From Rhodobacter sp. (GTDB lineage Bacteria; Pseudomonadota; Alphaproteobacteria; Rhodobacterales; Rhodobacteraceae): a stretch of DNA of 64,000 nt. Positions 51,148-59,691 of this stretch are shown here, in pieces. The notes under the pieces were generated by a model. It did not search any database and had not been told where the DNA came from. It saw only the letters and a program-made list of their open reading frames with translations. The translations under genes and the position numbers were made by a program. The stretch lies in contig JADCEN010000043.1 of assembly GCA_020250175.1 (NCBI GenBank), positions 46,261 through 110,260 on the forward strand, read 5' to 3'. Position 1 is the stretch's first letter; the number at the start of each line of letters is the position of its first letter.

Positions 51148-52239
51148 TTAATCTTTCCCGGTCGGCTTTGAAATGGCTTTCTGCAGGGCGGCAACGGTTG
51201 CGGCCAGGCGCGGCAGGCGGCGCAGCGCCTTTTGCATCTCGATATGTGTGGTCATCTTCACCGCCGGATAGCCCAGCAGCACGCGGCCCGCCGGCGCGTT
51301 GGTGAATATCTTGGTTGCACCGCCCGCAATTACGTCATCCCCGACAAAGATATTGTCATTGACCCCGCATTGCCCGGCCATCACCACGCGGTCGCCGATG
51401 CGTGCCGATCCGGCAATGCCGACCTGCCCGCACAGCAGGCAGTCGCGGCCCACGGTCACGTTGTGCCCGACATGGACAAGGTTATCCAGTTTCGTTCCCG
51501 ACCCGATTTCAGTGTCGCGGATCGTGCCCCGGTCAATGCAGACGTTGGCACCCAGTTCGACATCATCGCCGATTGCAACTGACCCAAGCGAATGAATGCG
51601 ACTCCAGCCCTGGGGATGATGGTCGGCGCGCACCCCCAGCGTTTCGCGGATTTCCTCGACACCCGATTTCTCTGGCGTGACAAAGGAAAAACCATCGCTG
51701 CCGATCACCGCGCCCGGCTGGCAGATGAACCTGTCCCCGATCCTTACCCGCGGCCCGATGCGCACGCCCTGCAGGATCAACGCGTCTGATCCGATCCGCA
51801 CCGCGTCGGCGATCGACACATGGCTGGCAATCCGTGCCCCCGGCCCGATCACGCAGCCTGCCCCGATTGTCACGAAGGGCCCGATCCGCGCGCCGTCCCC
51901 GATCTGCGCGGTCGGGTGCACGTCGCACAGCGGATGCAGGCCCGGCGCAAGGCCCGGCCCCGGATCCAGCATCTGCGACAGACCTGCAAGCGCGATGCGC
52001 GGCCGGCTGACCCACAAGGCGGCGGCCAGGCCAAATGCGCGCCAGTCTGCCCCCTGCCAAAGGATGGCGGCGCGGGCGGCACCCCGGGCCAGCCCTTCAG
52101 CATATTTGGGGTCCATCGCCAGGGCCAGTGCATCCGGACCGGCGGTTGCAGGTTCGGACGCCGAAAGGATCACCAGATCAAGGTCACCCTCGGCCCGCGC
52201 CCCAAGGGCGGCTGCAATATCGCGGATCGTGTGTCCCAT
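51148..52239 (-). CDS. LpxD-like UDP-3-O-acyl-glucosamine N-acyltransferase
   Basis: 363-residue left-handed beta-helix acyltransferase. An N-terminal uridine-binding domain is followed by hexapeptide repeats (IGDGARIGPFVTIGAGCVIGPG), the catalytic His region LDNLVHVGHNV, the GQVGIAGS segment and a C-terminal helical extension. LpxD adds an (R)-3-hydroxyacyl chain to the glucosamine amine in lipid A synthesis. The main lpxD normally sits beside bamA and fabZ/lpxA; this copy has its own ACP and KAS, so it may be a paralogue with a different acyl chain or sugar. Start MGHTIRDIAAALGA chosen. Confidence 0.85.
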   Translation of the reverse strand: MGHTIRDIAAALGARAEGDLDLVILSASEPATAGPDALALAMDPKYAEGLARGAARAAILWQGADWRAFGLAAALWVSRPRIALAGLSQMLDPGPGLAPGLHPLCDVHPTAQIGDGARIGPFVTIGAGCVIGPGARIASHVSIADAVRIGSDALILQGVRIGPRVRIGDRFICQPGAVIGSDGFSFVTPEKSGVEEIRETLGVRADHHPQGWSRIHSLGSVAIGDDVELGANVCIDRGTIRDTEIGSGTKLDNLVHVGHNVTVGRDCLLCGQVGIAGSARIGDRVVMAGQCGVNDNIFVGDDVIAGGATKIFTNAPAGRVLLGYPAVKMTTHIEMQKALRRLPRLAATVAALQKAISKPTGKD

Positions 52240-52285
52240 GATCGCCCCCGGCGGTTCCGGGCCTGTGCTGCCCGGCACGCCTGAT

Positions 52286-53869
52286 TTAGCCGCGAACAGG
52301 GTCCAGTACCACCCCGGCTTCTGTCAGAGCCTCGAAGATACTCGCATCGCGGCCGTAAACATCCCGCCGATAGGTCATCTCGCCTTTGGCGGTCGGATAG
52401 GCGGTGAAGTAGACCAGATGAACCGGGATCGGGACTGTCATATTGATCACCGTCTCCACCCCTGTCCGCAAATGGCTTGCGAACTCTGCCTGCGGATCGG
52501 CGGACTGCGGCGCAAGAAGCGCATAGGCAAAATCGAACGGGTCCTTCAGACGGATACAGCCGTGGCTGTAGGCCCGCACCTCTTTGGCAAACAGCGACTT
52601 GTGCGGCGTGTCATGCAGGTAGATGTCGTGGGGGTTGGGGAACATGAACTTCACCTTCCCCAGAGCATTGTCGTCTGACGGCGGCTGGCGCATCGAAAAG
52701 GGGAAATTCGCCGCCGTATAGGCGGCAAAATCGATGGACTCGCGCGAGATCACCCGCCCTGACCGATCAAGTATCTTAAGATGTGACGCCGCGGTGCGGT
52801 CCAACTTCAGAAGCGGCAGATATTCCTTTGTGGAGATCGACCGCGGCACATGCCAGCTTGGGTTGATGACCATGTATTCGATCTGGTCCGAGAATTCGGG
52901 GCTGCGCTGATCGGGAACGTTCTTGCCAATGACCGACCGGGTCTGGAAGGTGATGCTGCCACGATCAACGATCCGGGCGGTGAAATCCGCCAGGTTCACC
53001 CAGACGTGGCGCGTGCCCCGGTCGATGTTGAACCAGCGCTCGCGTTCCATCGCCACGATCACGGATTTCAGGCGCTCTTCGGGGGGCACGTTGATGTCCT
53101 GAATCGTGCCGGGTCCGGCAATGCCATCAGCAGTCAGACCATGCCGAAGCTGGAACGCCTGCACGGCACGCTGCAGGGCGGCGTCATAGGACCGGGATGC
53201 GCTTTGGCGCAAAAAACCCATTTCCACCAGCCGGTCGCGCAGGGCAACAACCTGCGGGCCCGACTCGCCCGGTTCCAGGGCCTTTGCCTGAACCGCTGGC
53301 CCCCAGCCGCCCCGGTCGATCAGGTCTTCCAGCGCCAGCTTTTCGCGCATCAGCAGCGCATATTCGACCGATTTCGGCGGCAGTTGCCGCAGATACGCCG
53401 CCGGGTCGGCCGCAAGGAAATCCTCGATCTGCGCGCGCCGGTCCCGCACCGGAACCTCGCGCAGGATGTCAGGATCAATCCTGGACGGCACCAGAACCCC
53501 GGTCTGGACATCGCGTGCATAGTCAAGGAAGGCCCGCGTCATCGCCACTTCGGCGCGCCCCCGGTCGCGTTCACTTCGGGCGTTGCGCAGCGCGTCGGTC
53601 AGTTGGGCCGCATCATAGCGCGTGGCGGGAAGGCCGTGGTCCGAGGCGCGCGTCAGGACAGCAAGCAGCGCGCTGCGCCGTTCGGCATCATCGGCCTCTG
53701 TCCAGATCGCCTCATAATTCCGGTCAAGGTAGAAGGCCGCAACAGCCTCGTCCGGCGCCGCCGCCTCTGCCACCGCCTGGCGGAAGACAACCGTTTGGGC
53801 CGAGGCCGCGCCGACGCCCGCCAGAGCAAGCGACATTGCCGTTAAAATTGCTGGAAAAAACCGGAGCAT
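52286..53869 (-). CDS. L,D-transpeptidase (YcbB/LdtD type)
   Basis: 527-residue exported enzyme with signal peptide (FFPAILTAMSLALAGVGAASA). The peptidoglycan-binding part has GESGPQVVALRDRLVEMGFL, and the catalytic YkuD domain has YLHDTPHKSLF and SHGCIRLKD with the nucleophile Cys. It makes 3-3 cross-links in peptidoglycan. The length matches YcbB. Start M at 53869; 53899 is an in-frame alternative. The DUF882 gene on the opposite strand also acts on the cell wall. Confidence 0.93.
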   Translation of the reverse strand: MLRFFPAILTAMSLALAGVGAASAQTVVFRQAVAEAAAPDEAVAAFYLDRNYEAIWTEADDAERRSALLAVLTRASDHGLPATRYDAAQLTDALRNARSERDRGRAEVAMTRAFLDYARDVQTGVLVPSRIDPDILREVPVRDRRAQIEDFLAADPAAYLRQLPPKSVEYALLMREKLALEDLIDRGGWGPAVQAKALEPGESGPQVVALRDRLVEMGFLRQSASRSYDAALQRAVQAFQLRHGLTADGIAGPGTIQDINVPPEERLKSVIVAMERERWFNIDRGTRHVWVNLADFTARIVDRGSITFQTRSVIGKNVPDQRSPEFSDQIEYMVINPSWHVPRSISTKEYLPLLKLDRTAASHLKILDRSGRVISRESIDFAAYTAANFPFSMRQPPSDDNALGKVKFMFPNPHDIYLHDTPHKSLFAKEVRAYSHGCIRLKDPFDFAYALLAPQSADPQAEFASHLRTGVETVINMTVPIPVHLVYFTAYPTAKGEMTYRRDVYGRDASIFEALTEAGVVLDPVRG

Positions 53870-54222
53870 CCGTGATCCTGCAGCATCCTGAACAAACATC
53901 TGACCGTCAGTCCCGCGCTTGGCCCTGTTCCGGCCAAGTCTCTGCGATCAAACGCGGAATGTCCATTCACAAAGGGCAGGCCGCCCCAGCCTGCCGCCAT
54001 CTGTGGCGAAGATGCCGCCCTGCATAAGCCCCGGCCCCCGCTGCGGCTGTGTTCAGCAGATTCCTGCCGATTAACCCGGTGGCAGGGTCTCCGACCCAAT
54101 CCAAGGCTTGGGTTGAGACTCATCCTGTGGCATGAAGGTGCTGCCCTTGGGCACAGGTGGCACAGCAAACCGTCGCAAACAGACGGTGGTTTCGGCGGCG
54201 GGACAGGCACTTAACATGACCG
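53870..54222. other. 353-bp divergent intergenic region
   Basis: Region between the L,D-transpeptidase and DUF882 genes. It must hold both promoters, but none stands out. No small gene or RNA is supported. Confidence 0.4.
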
Positions 54223-54798
54223 ATGTACATGACCGATAAACCTTCGACCGGCTTTTCGCGGCGTGGTCTGCTTGGGGTCTTTGCCGCAACGATGGTCGTG
54301 GCGGCACCCACCTACACCAATGCCTTCGGGCTGTTGAAAGGGGCGGGCGATATCCGACGCATCCGGATGTATTCGGGCCGTACCGGCGAAAGCATCGATA
54401 CGATCTACTGGATCGAGGGGGATTACATTCCCGAGGTGCTGGAAGAAATCAACTACTTCATGCGCGACTGGCGCTCGGGCGGCAAGACAAAGATCGATCC
54501 GCGCAATATCGATATCATGGCGGCGTCGCACCGGCTTCTGGATGTAAGCGAACCCTATATGCTGCTGTCGGGCTACCGCAGCGCGCAGACGAATGCGATG
54601 CTGCGCTCGCGCTCGCGCGGTGTTGCCCGAAATTCTCTGCATATCAAGGGGCAGGCGGCGGACCTGCGGCTGAAATCGCGGTCGGTCGGCCAGGTGGCCA
54701 AGGCGGCGGCCTCGTGCAATTCGGGCGGTGTAGGGAAATATTCGCGGTCGAATTTCGTCCATATGGATTGCGGGCCTGTCCGCCTTTGGGGCGGCTGA
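54223..54798 (+). CDS. DUF882 / peptidase M15-like protein with Tat signal (YcbK family)
   Basis: 191-residue protein with a twin-arginine signal (FSRRGLLGVFAATMVVAAP). The M15-like zinc site appears as SGYRSAQTNAMLR, NSLHIKGQAADLRL and FVHMDCGPVRLWGG, with His/Asp/His ligands. YcbK-type proteins trim or process peptidoglycan. Translation may begin at 54223 or 54229. It is divergent to the L,D-transpeptidase, as ycbB and ycbK are neighbours in other genomes. Confidence 0.88.
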   Translation: MYMTDKPSTGFSRRGLLGVFAATMVVAAPTYTNAFGLLKGAGDIRRIRMYSGRTGESIDTIYWIEGDYIPEVLEEINYFMRDWRSGGKTKIDPRNIDIMAASHRLLDVSEPYMLLSGYRSAQTNAMLRSRSRGVARNSLHIKGQAADLRLKSRSVGQVAKAAASCNSGGVGKYSRSNFVHMDCGPVRLWGG

Positions 54799-54835
54799 GG
54801 CGGGAAGCTGCACCCTCATAAACTACGCAAGTCAG

Positions 54836-54855
54836 GGCACCTTCGGGTGCCTTTT
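54836..54855 (+). terminator. intrinsic terminator after DUF882 gene
   Basis: GGCACC, loop TTCG, GGTGCC, TTTT. A UUCG tetraloop hairpin located in the 58 bp between two convergent genes. Confidence 0.75.
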
Positions 54856-54856
54856 G

Positions 54857-55618
54857 TCATTCATGCTTCAGGGTCCCTGCCGGTTCGGCCCCGGATCGCC
54901 CCTTGAACCCCATGGCCACCACGAACTTCTCCGAACTGTCCGGGCGGCTGGCCGGGGGTTTCACATTGGCAACCTTTATAAAATTGCGCTTGAGCGTGGT
55001 CTGAAGTGCTGTCTCCGCCCCGCCTGCCAGAACCTTGGCAACAAAGGTGCCACCCTCTTCCAGCACATCGAAGGCAAACTGCGCCGCCGCCTCGCACAGG
55101 GCCACGATGCGCAGATGGTCCGTCTGCCGGTGCCCCGAAGCGGCTGCCGCCATATCGCTGAGCACCACATCGGCAGGCCCGCCGAGCCAGGCCTTCACCT
55201 TGTCATCCGCCCCGTCTTCCAGAAAATCAAGCTGGTGGATCACCGCGCCGCTGATCGGCACAACCTCTTGCAGGTCCACACCCAGAACGGTGCCCACGGG
55301 TTTATTGGGGCGTTCGCCCAGGGCATTGACCCGCGCAACGGCCACCTGACACCAGCCGCCCGGCGCGCAGCCCAGGTCAACCACCCGCGCCCCCGGTTTC
55401 AGGAAACCGAATTTGTCGTCCAGCTCCAGTATCTTGTAGGCCGCGCGGCCGCGATACCCTTCCTTTCTGGCCCGCATGACATAGGGGTCGTTCAACTGCC
55501 GTTCCAGCCACAGCGTTGAGGACAGCTTGCGGCCCTTGGCGGTCTTGACCCGCACGCGCAGCTCCCGCTGACCCCGGCCCGAGATGGTCTTCTCGCCCGT
55601 CTTCCTGTCACCGGTCAT
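54857..55618 (-). CDS. rlmE: 23S rRNA (uridine-2'-O)-methyltransferase (FtsJ/RrmJ)
   Basis: 253-residue methyltransferase with the K-D-K-E type catalytic set and SAM motifs: [42 protein letters not shown] and FVAKVLAGG. The N-terminal 45 residues are a basic extension ahead of the catalytic core ([20 protein letters not shown]), as in alphaproteobacterial RlmE. It methylates U2552 in 23S rRNA. It overlaps the Ppx/GppA gene stop by 4 bp. Confidence 0.95.
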   Translation of the reverse strand: MTGDRKTGEKTISGRGQRELRVRVKTAKGRKLSSTLWLERQLNDPYVMRARKEGYRGRAAYKILELDDKFGFLKPGARVVDLGCAPGGWCQVAVARVNALGERPNKPVGTVLGVDLQEVVPISGAVIHQLDFLEDGADDKVKAWLGGPADVVLSDMAAAASGHRQTDHLRIVALCEAAAQFAFDVLEEGGTFVAKVLAGGAETALQTTLKRNFIKVANVKPPASRPDSSEKFVVAMGFKGRSGAEPAGTLKHE

Positions 55619-56769
55619 TCGTATGGTCCATCCTGCAAGACGCCATCCGCGCTCATCTGCGCGTAAAGCAGCCCCTCGCGCAGCCCGCGGTCGGCCACCG
55701 AAAGGCGGTCGGTCGGCCAGATGCGCATCATGGCCTGCAGGATTGCAGCGCCCGACATGATCAGCGCATGGCGGTCGCGCCCGATCCTGGGGTCTGTGCG
55801 CCGGCCTTCGGGGCCAAGCGCAAGGTAGTCGCGGATCACCGTATCGATCTGGTCCGACGACATCCGCAGCCCGTCCACCTTGGCCCGGTCATAGCGGCGC
55901 AGCCCCAGAAAGGATGCCGCAACAGTCGTGACCGTGCCGCTGGTGCCGATGATCTGAAAGCCCTCGCGCGGGTTTTCCTCATTATAGGGGGAAAAATTTG
56001 CAAGGTTCTCTTCGAAAAACCAGCTCATCAACGCAAATCTTGCGGCATCGTCTTCAACATCGGCAAACTGGTCTTTCAGCGTGGCAACGCCCAAAGGCAC
56101 CGATATCCAGTCCACCACCCGCGCCGCAGGGTCATCGCCATGGCTGGTAAAGCCGGCATGCAGCCGCATGATGGCGCGGGGCCGGTCCTCGGGACCGACC
56201 GCCGACAGATCGATCCAGACCAGTTCGGTGGACCCGCCGCCGATATCAACGACCAGCAACTGCTCGGTGCGCGGGCTGACCAGCGGCGCGCAGGAAATGA
56301 CGGCCAGCCGCGCCTCTTCTTCCGGCGCGATGATTTCCAGTTGCAGCCCGGTTTCGCGGCGCACCTGGCGGATAAAGTCGCGGGCGTTGCGGGCGCGCCG
56401 GCAGGCCTCGGTGGCCACCAGACGCATGCGGTCAACGCCATGCTTTTCGATCTTCTTCTGGCAGATGCGCAGCGCCTGCACGGTGCGCCCCATCGAGGCA
56501 CGGCTGAGCCTGCCCGAGGCTTCCAGACCGACCCCAAGCTGAACGGTCTTTGAAAAGCTGTCCACAACCGTAAACTGACTGCCCTTCGGCTGGGCAATCA
56601 GCATCCGGCAACTGTTCGTGCCAAGGTCAAGCGCAGCATAAAGCTGGCCCGTCTCGGCGGTGCGGGTGCCAGACGGGTCCACCGGCAGCGCAACAGGCCA
56701 TGGCCCATCGACCGACATCGGCATGGCGTCCGCACCCAGGGGACGCTCGGGCGTCACATCGCCCTCCAT
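55615..56769 (-). CDS. Ppx/GppA phosphatase family protein
   Basis: 384-residue ASKHA-fold phosphatase. Motifs: [65 protein letters not shown], and [13 protein letters not shown]. Members hydrolyse polyphosphate or guanosine pentaphosphate. An N-terminal low-complexity region of about 40 residues precedes the domain and a later start is possible. It is coupled to rlmE by an ATGA overlap. Confidence 0.9.
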   Translation of the reverse strand: MEGDVTPERPLGADAMPMSVDGPWPVALPVDPSGTRTAETGQLYAALDLGTNSCRMLIAQPKGSQFTVVDSFSKTVQLGVGLEASGRLSRASMGRTVQALRICQKKIEKHGVDRMRLVATEACRRARNARDFIRQVRRETGLQLEIIAPEEEARLAVISCAPLVSPRTEQLLVVDIGGGSTELVWIDLSAVGPEDRPRAIMRLHAGFTSHGDDPAARVVDWISVPLGVATLKDQFADVEDDAARFALMSWFFEENLANFSPYNEENPREGFQIIGTSGTVTTVAASFLGLRRYDRAKVDGLRMSSDQIDTVIRDYLALGPEGRRTDPRIGRDRHALIMSGAAILQAMMRIWPTDRLSVADRGLREGLLYAQMSADGVLQDGPYE

Positions 56770-57009
56770 TCAAGGTTGGTCCAAGCCTAGCCGCAGGGGC
56801 GCGGCTTCGCAAGCGCCGATGCTGACCCGTGGCGGGGCAGATACGGGGAGTTTCGCGCCATACCGGCGCGGGAAACCGCGCGTTCCGCCCGCCTGAAGCG
56901 GGCCGATGGCGCGCAGGGTCGCTGGCTGTGCGGGACCTGTCGAAAACCGACATCGTCTGTCGCCTGCCGGCGCTTAGAAGGAAGCGCGCGCACGCAAGGG
57001 GAATCAGCG

Positions 57010-57306
57010 ATGCCTGACGTCACGGTTGTCTACTGGCGCGATATCCCGGCCCAGGTGATTGTCGGCAAAGGCCGCAGCGGATCCAAGGTGCAACTCAGCG
57101 AACGATTTGAACAGGCGATCGACCGCTGCGCCATGAAGATCGGGGCAAAGGATGCCGATGCCTATATGGCCGAATGGCGCAAAGCCCCGCCCTATCAGGT
57201 CGAGGGCGAGCCTGCCGTGATCGCGGCGGCGGAAGCGGCCCGGCTGGAAGCGGAATTCGACGCGCTCCGCCTGCGGGCGCTGATTGACACTGACGGCCGG
57301 GCCTGA
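57010..57306 (+). CDS. virulence-factor family small protein (one-carbon cluster)
   Basis: 98-residue protein, beginning VTVVYWRDIPAQVIVGKG and containing LSERFEQAIDRCAMKIGAKDADAYMAEWRK, of the family mislabelled virulence factor in databases. In Rhodobacterales it commonly travels with methylene-THF reductase, methyl-THF:corrinoid methyltransferase and corrinoid activator genes, as here. Its function is unknown, but context suggests a role in methylotrophy or demethylation. AAGGGGAAT precedes the ATG. Confidence 0.75.
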   Translation: MPDVTVVYWRDIPAQVIVGKGRSGSKVQLSERFEQAIDRCAMKIGAKDADAYMAEWRKAPPYQVEGEPAVIAAAEAARLEAEFDALRLRALIDTDGRA

Positions 57307-57343
57307 CGCGCCCCGGTGCCAAGAACCGTACAGGAGACCCGTG

Positions 57344-58273
57344 ATGGCCTTGTTCAACTTCCGCCGTGATCCGCATCCCGCCCCAGCAAGTGGCACGCTT
57401 GACGCAATGCTCGACGGCTTCTCGATGGAAGTCATGCCGCGCACCGCCGAAAAAGTGGACAGCTTCCGTGACCTTCTGCCCGCAGGAACGCGCGTCTATA
57501 TCGCCCATATCGAAGGCACGCCCATCGAAGACATGGTCGCCACGGCGCGGCGTGTGGCGGACGAAGGCTTTCCGGTGATGCCGCATTTCCCGGCGCGGAT
57601 CATTCGTGACAAGGCGATGCTGGCCGACTGGATTGCGCGCTACCGGGGCGAGGCCGGGGTTGCCCAGGCGCTGCTGCTGGCCGGTGGCCTGGCCACCCCG
57701 GCGGGGGATTTCGACAATTCGATGCAGCTGATGGAAACGGGCCTGTTCGACGGGTTCGAGCGGCTGCATGTGGCAGGGCATCCCGAAGGCAACCGGGATA
57801 TCGACACCGACGGGTCCGACCGCATGGTGATGGCGGCGCTGCGCTGGAAGCAGGCCTTCGCCGACCGCAGCGATGCCAGCATGGCGATTGCAACCCAGTT
57901 CTGTTTTGAGGCCGATCCGGTCATCGCCTGGGCCGACCGTCTTGCAGCCGAAGGCATCCGCCTGCCGGTTCACATCGGCGTCGCAGGCCCGGCAAAGCTG
58001 CAGACCCTGATCAAATTCGCCATTGCCTGCGGGGTTGGCCCGTCCTTGCGCGTGCTGCAGAAGCGGGCGATGGATGTGACCAAGCTGCTTCTTCCCTACG
58101 AGCCCACCGATTTCCTGACGGCCCTGGCCACCCACAAGGCAAAGACGCCCGGCTTCGGCATCGAATCGGTGCATTTCTTTCCCCTGGGCGGCATCAAGAC
58201 CAATGCCGCGTGGATCACCGAAAACGGCGGCGCCAGTGGCGTTCCGGCCTCTCACGCGCAAGGACCAGTCTAG
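57344..58273 (+). CDS. methylenetetrahydrofolate reductase-like protein
   Basis: 309-residue MetF-fold protein: the PRTAEKVDSFRDLLPAGTRVYI start, VMPHFPARIIRD, LLLAGGLATPAGDFDNSMQL and HPEGNRD, which match the methylene-THF reductase barrel. In this cluster it probably runs in the oxidative direction, taking methyl-THF to methylene-THF during methyl-group catabolism, rather than for methionine synthesis. AGGAGACCCGTG precedes the ATG. The following methyltransferase starts 4 bp after its stop. Confidence 0.88.
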   Translation: MALFNFRRDPHPAPASGTLDAMLDGFSMEVMPRTAEKVDSFRDLLPAGTRVYIAHIEGTPIEDMVATARRVADEGFPVMPHFPARIIRDKAMLADWIARYRGEAGVAQALLLAGGLATPAGDFDNSMQLMETGLFDGFERLHVAGHPEGNRDIDTDGSDRMVMAALRWKQAFADRSDASMAIATQFCFEADPVIAWADRLAAEGIRLPVHIGVAGPAKLQTLIKFAIACGVGPSLRVLQKRAMDVTKLLLPYEPTDFLTALATHKAKTPGFGIESVHFFPLGGIKTNAAWITENGGASGVPASHAQGPV

Positions 58274-58276
58274 GAA

Positions 58277-59269
58277 ATGACCCGTACCGTTCTGGAATCA
58301 AAAACGAAAACCGTCACCATCGGCTTTGACGAACCCTTCTGCGTGATCGGCGAACGCATCAACCCGACCGGGCGCAAGAAACTGGCGGCAGAGCTGGAGG
58401 CGGGCGATTTCAGCACTGTCGAGCGGGACGCGCTGGAACAGGTGGCCTGTGGTGCCATGGTGCTGGACGTGAACTCGGGCGCCGTCTTTACCAACAGGAT
58501 GGCCAGCGATCCACGCTATGCCGACAACAACTTTGTCGAACCGCCGTTGATGCGCGAGCTGATCCTGCGCATTCAGACGCTGGTGGATGTGCCGCTGTGC
58601 ATCGACAGTTCGGTGCCCGGAGCCTTGGAAGAGGGCCTTCGGGCCTGCGAGGGCCGTCCCCTGCTGAACTCGGTGACGGGCGAGGAAGAGCGTCTGGAGC
58701 TGGTCCTGCCGCTGGTCAAGAAATACAACGTCCCCGTCGTGGCCATTTCCAACGATGACACCGGCATCAGCCAGGACCCTGACGTGCGCTTTGCGGTGGC
58801 CAGGAAGATCGTCGAACGTGCCGCCGATTTCGGCATTCCCGCGCATGATGTCGTGGTCGATCCGCTGGTGATGCCGGTCGGGGCCATGGCCTCTGCCGGG
58901 CAGCAGGTGTTTGCGCTGGTCCGCCGCCTGCGCGACGAGCTGGGCGTGAACACCACTTGCGGTGCGTCCAACATCAGCTTCGGCCTGCCGCACCGCCATG
59001 GCATCAATGCGGCCTTCCTGCCGATGGCCATTGGCGCGGGCATGACCAGCGCCATCATGAACCCGGTGCGCGCGGTGGAGATGGAGGCGATCCGCGCCGC
59101 CAACTTCCTGATGAACCATGATGCCAATGGCGGCGAATGGATTCGCTTCGCGCGGGTGCTGGAAGCGGTCGAAAGCGGCAAAAGCTTTGCCGAAGCCAGC
59201 GCCGAAGCCGCCAGCGCCGGCGGCCGGGGTGGGCGGTCCGGTGGCCGTGCGGGGCGCGGGCGCACGTAA
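58277..59269 (+). CDS. methyltetrahydrofolate:corrinoid methyltransferase (pterin-binding)
   Basis: 330-residue TIM-barrel of the pterin-binding family (AcsE/MtgA-like). Motifs: CVIGERINPTGRKKL, GAMVLDVNSGAV, CIDSSVPGALEEGL, NSVTGEEER and NTTCGASNISFGLPHRHGIN. It passes a methyl group between a corrinoid protein and THF. The last 20 residues are an RGG-like basic, Gly/Arg-rich tail (GGRGGRSGGRAGRGRT). No corrinoid-binding protein is encoded in the window, so its partner is elsewhere. Confidence 0.88.
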   Translation: MTRTVLESKTKTVTIGFDEPFCVIGERINPTGRKKLAAELEAGDFSTVERDALEQVACGAMVLDVNSGAVFTNRMASDPRYADNNFVEPPLMRELILRIQTLVDVPLCIDSSVPGALEEGLRACEGRPLLNSVTGEEERLELVLPLVKKYNVPVVAISNDDTGISQDPDVRFAVARKIVERAADFGIPAHDVVVDPLVMPVGAMASAGQQVFALVRRLRDELGVNTTCGASNISFGLPHRHGINAAFLPMAIGAGMTSAIMNPVRAVEMEAIRAANFLMNHDANGGEWIRFARVLEAVESGKSFAEASAEAASAGGRGGRSGGRAGRGRT

Positions 59270-59304
59270 ACCTTGCATTAACCATGCCCCGGCAGGATCG
59301 GGAC

Positions 59305-59535
59305 ATGGATACGATCCTCAGACAAACCGCCCCCGAGGGCTGGATTGCCGAAGTCTTCGGTGCGAAATCCGTCGCACGTGGCGGTGTGATCCGGCGCGAC
59401 CTGCGCTGGATCGACCGCGAAATCGGGCGCGAGAGGTTCATCGCCGAAGTGCGGGCGCGTGGCTTTCACCTGATCGAAACCGGCGGACAGTGGATCGTGA
59501 TCTGCAATACGGGTTTTCTGCGCGTGATTTGCTGA
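59305..59535 (+). CDS. small hypothetical protein in corrinoid cluster
   Basis: 76-residue protein beginning MDTILRQTAPEGWIAEVFGAK and ending GFLRVIC. It contains RRDLRWIDREIGRERFIAEVRARGFHLIE and looks like a compact alpha/beta domain. I do not recognise the family. It sits between the methyltransferase and corrinoid activator genes on the same strand, so it may share their operon. It is followed directly by a large hairpin. Confidence 0.6.
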   Translation: MDTILRQTAPEGWIAEVFGAKSVARGGVIRRDLRWIDREIGRERFIAEVRARGFHLIETGGQWIVICNTGFLRVIC

Positions 59536-59536
59536 G

Positions 59537-59581
59537 GACGAATTTTCTGCGAAAATTCTGATTTTTCGCAGAAAAATCGTC
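59537..59581. repeat. 19-bp near-perfect inverted repeat (nested palindromes)
   Basis: Left arm 59537-59555 pairs with right arm 59563-59581 except for one A-A mismatch. The left part also forms its own palindrome (GAATTTTC TGC GAAAATTC). It starts 2 bp after a stop codon and lies 111 bp before the corrinoid activator. The core TTTTCTGCGAAAA recurs as TTTTCGCAGAAAA. Could stabilise or end the upstream mRNA; a T-run occurs only within the right arm. Confidence 0.7.
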
Positions 59582-59691
59582 AGGTCCGGCAGCGGCGAAT
59601 GACGCAACCGGTTGCCGTCGCGCCGCGAACAGGCATGGCAGACCGGCCCGGCCTGCCCTAATACCATCACGGACGAACGACAGGACAGGCC

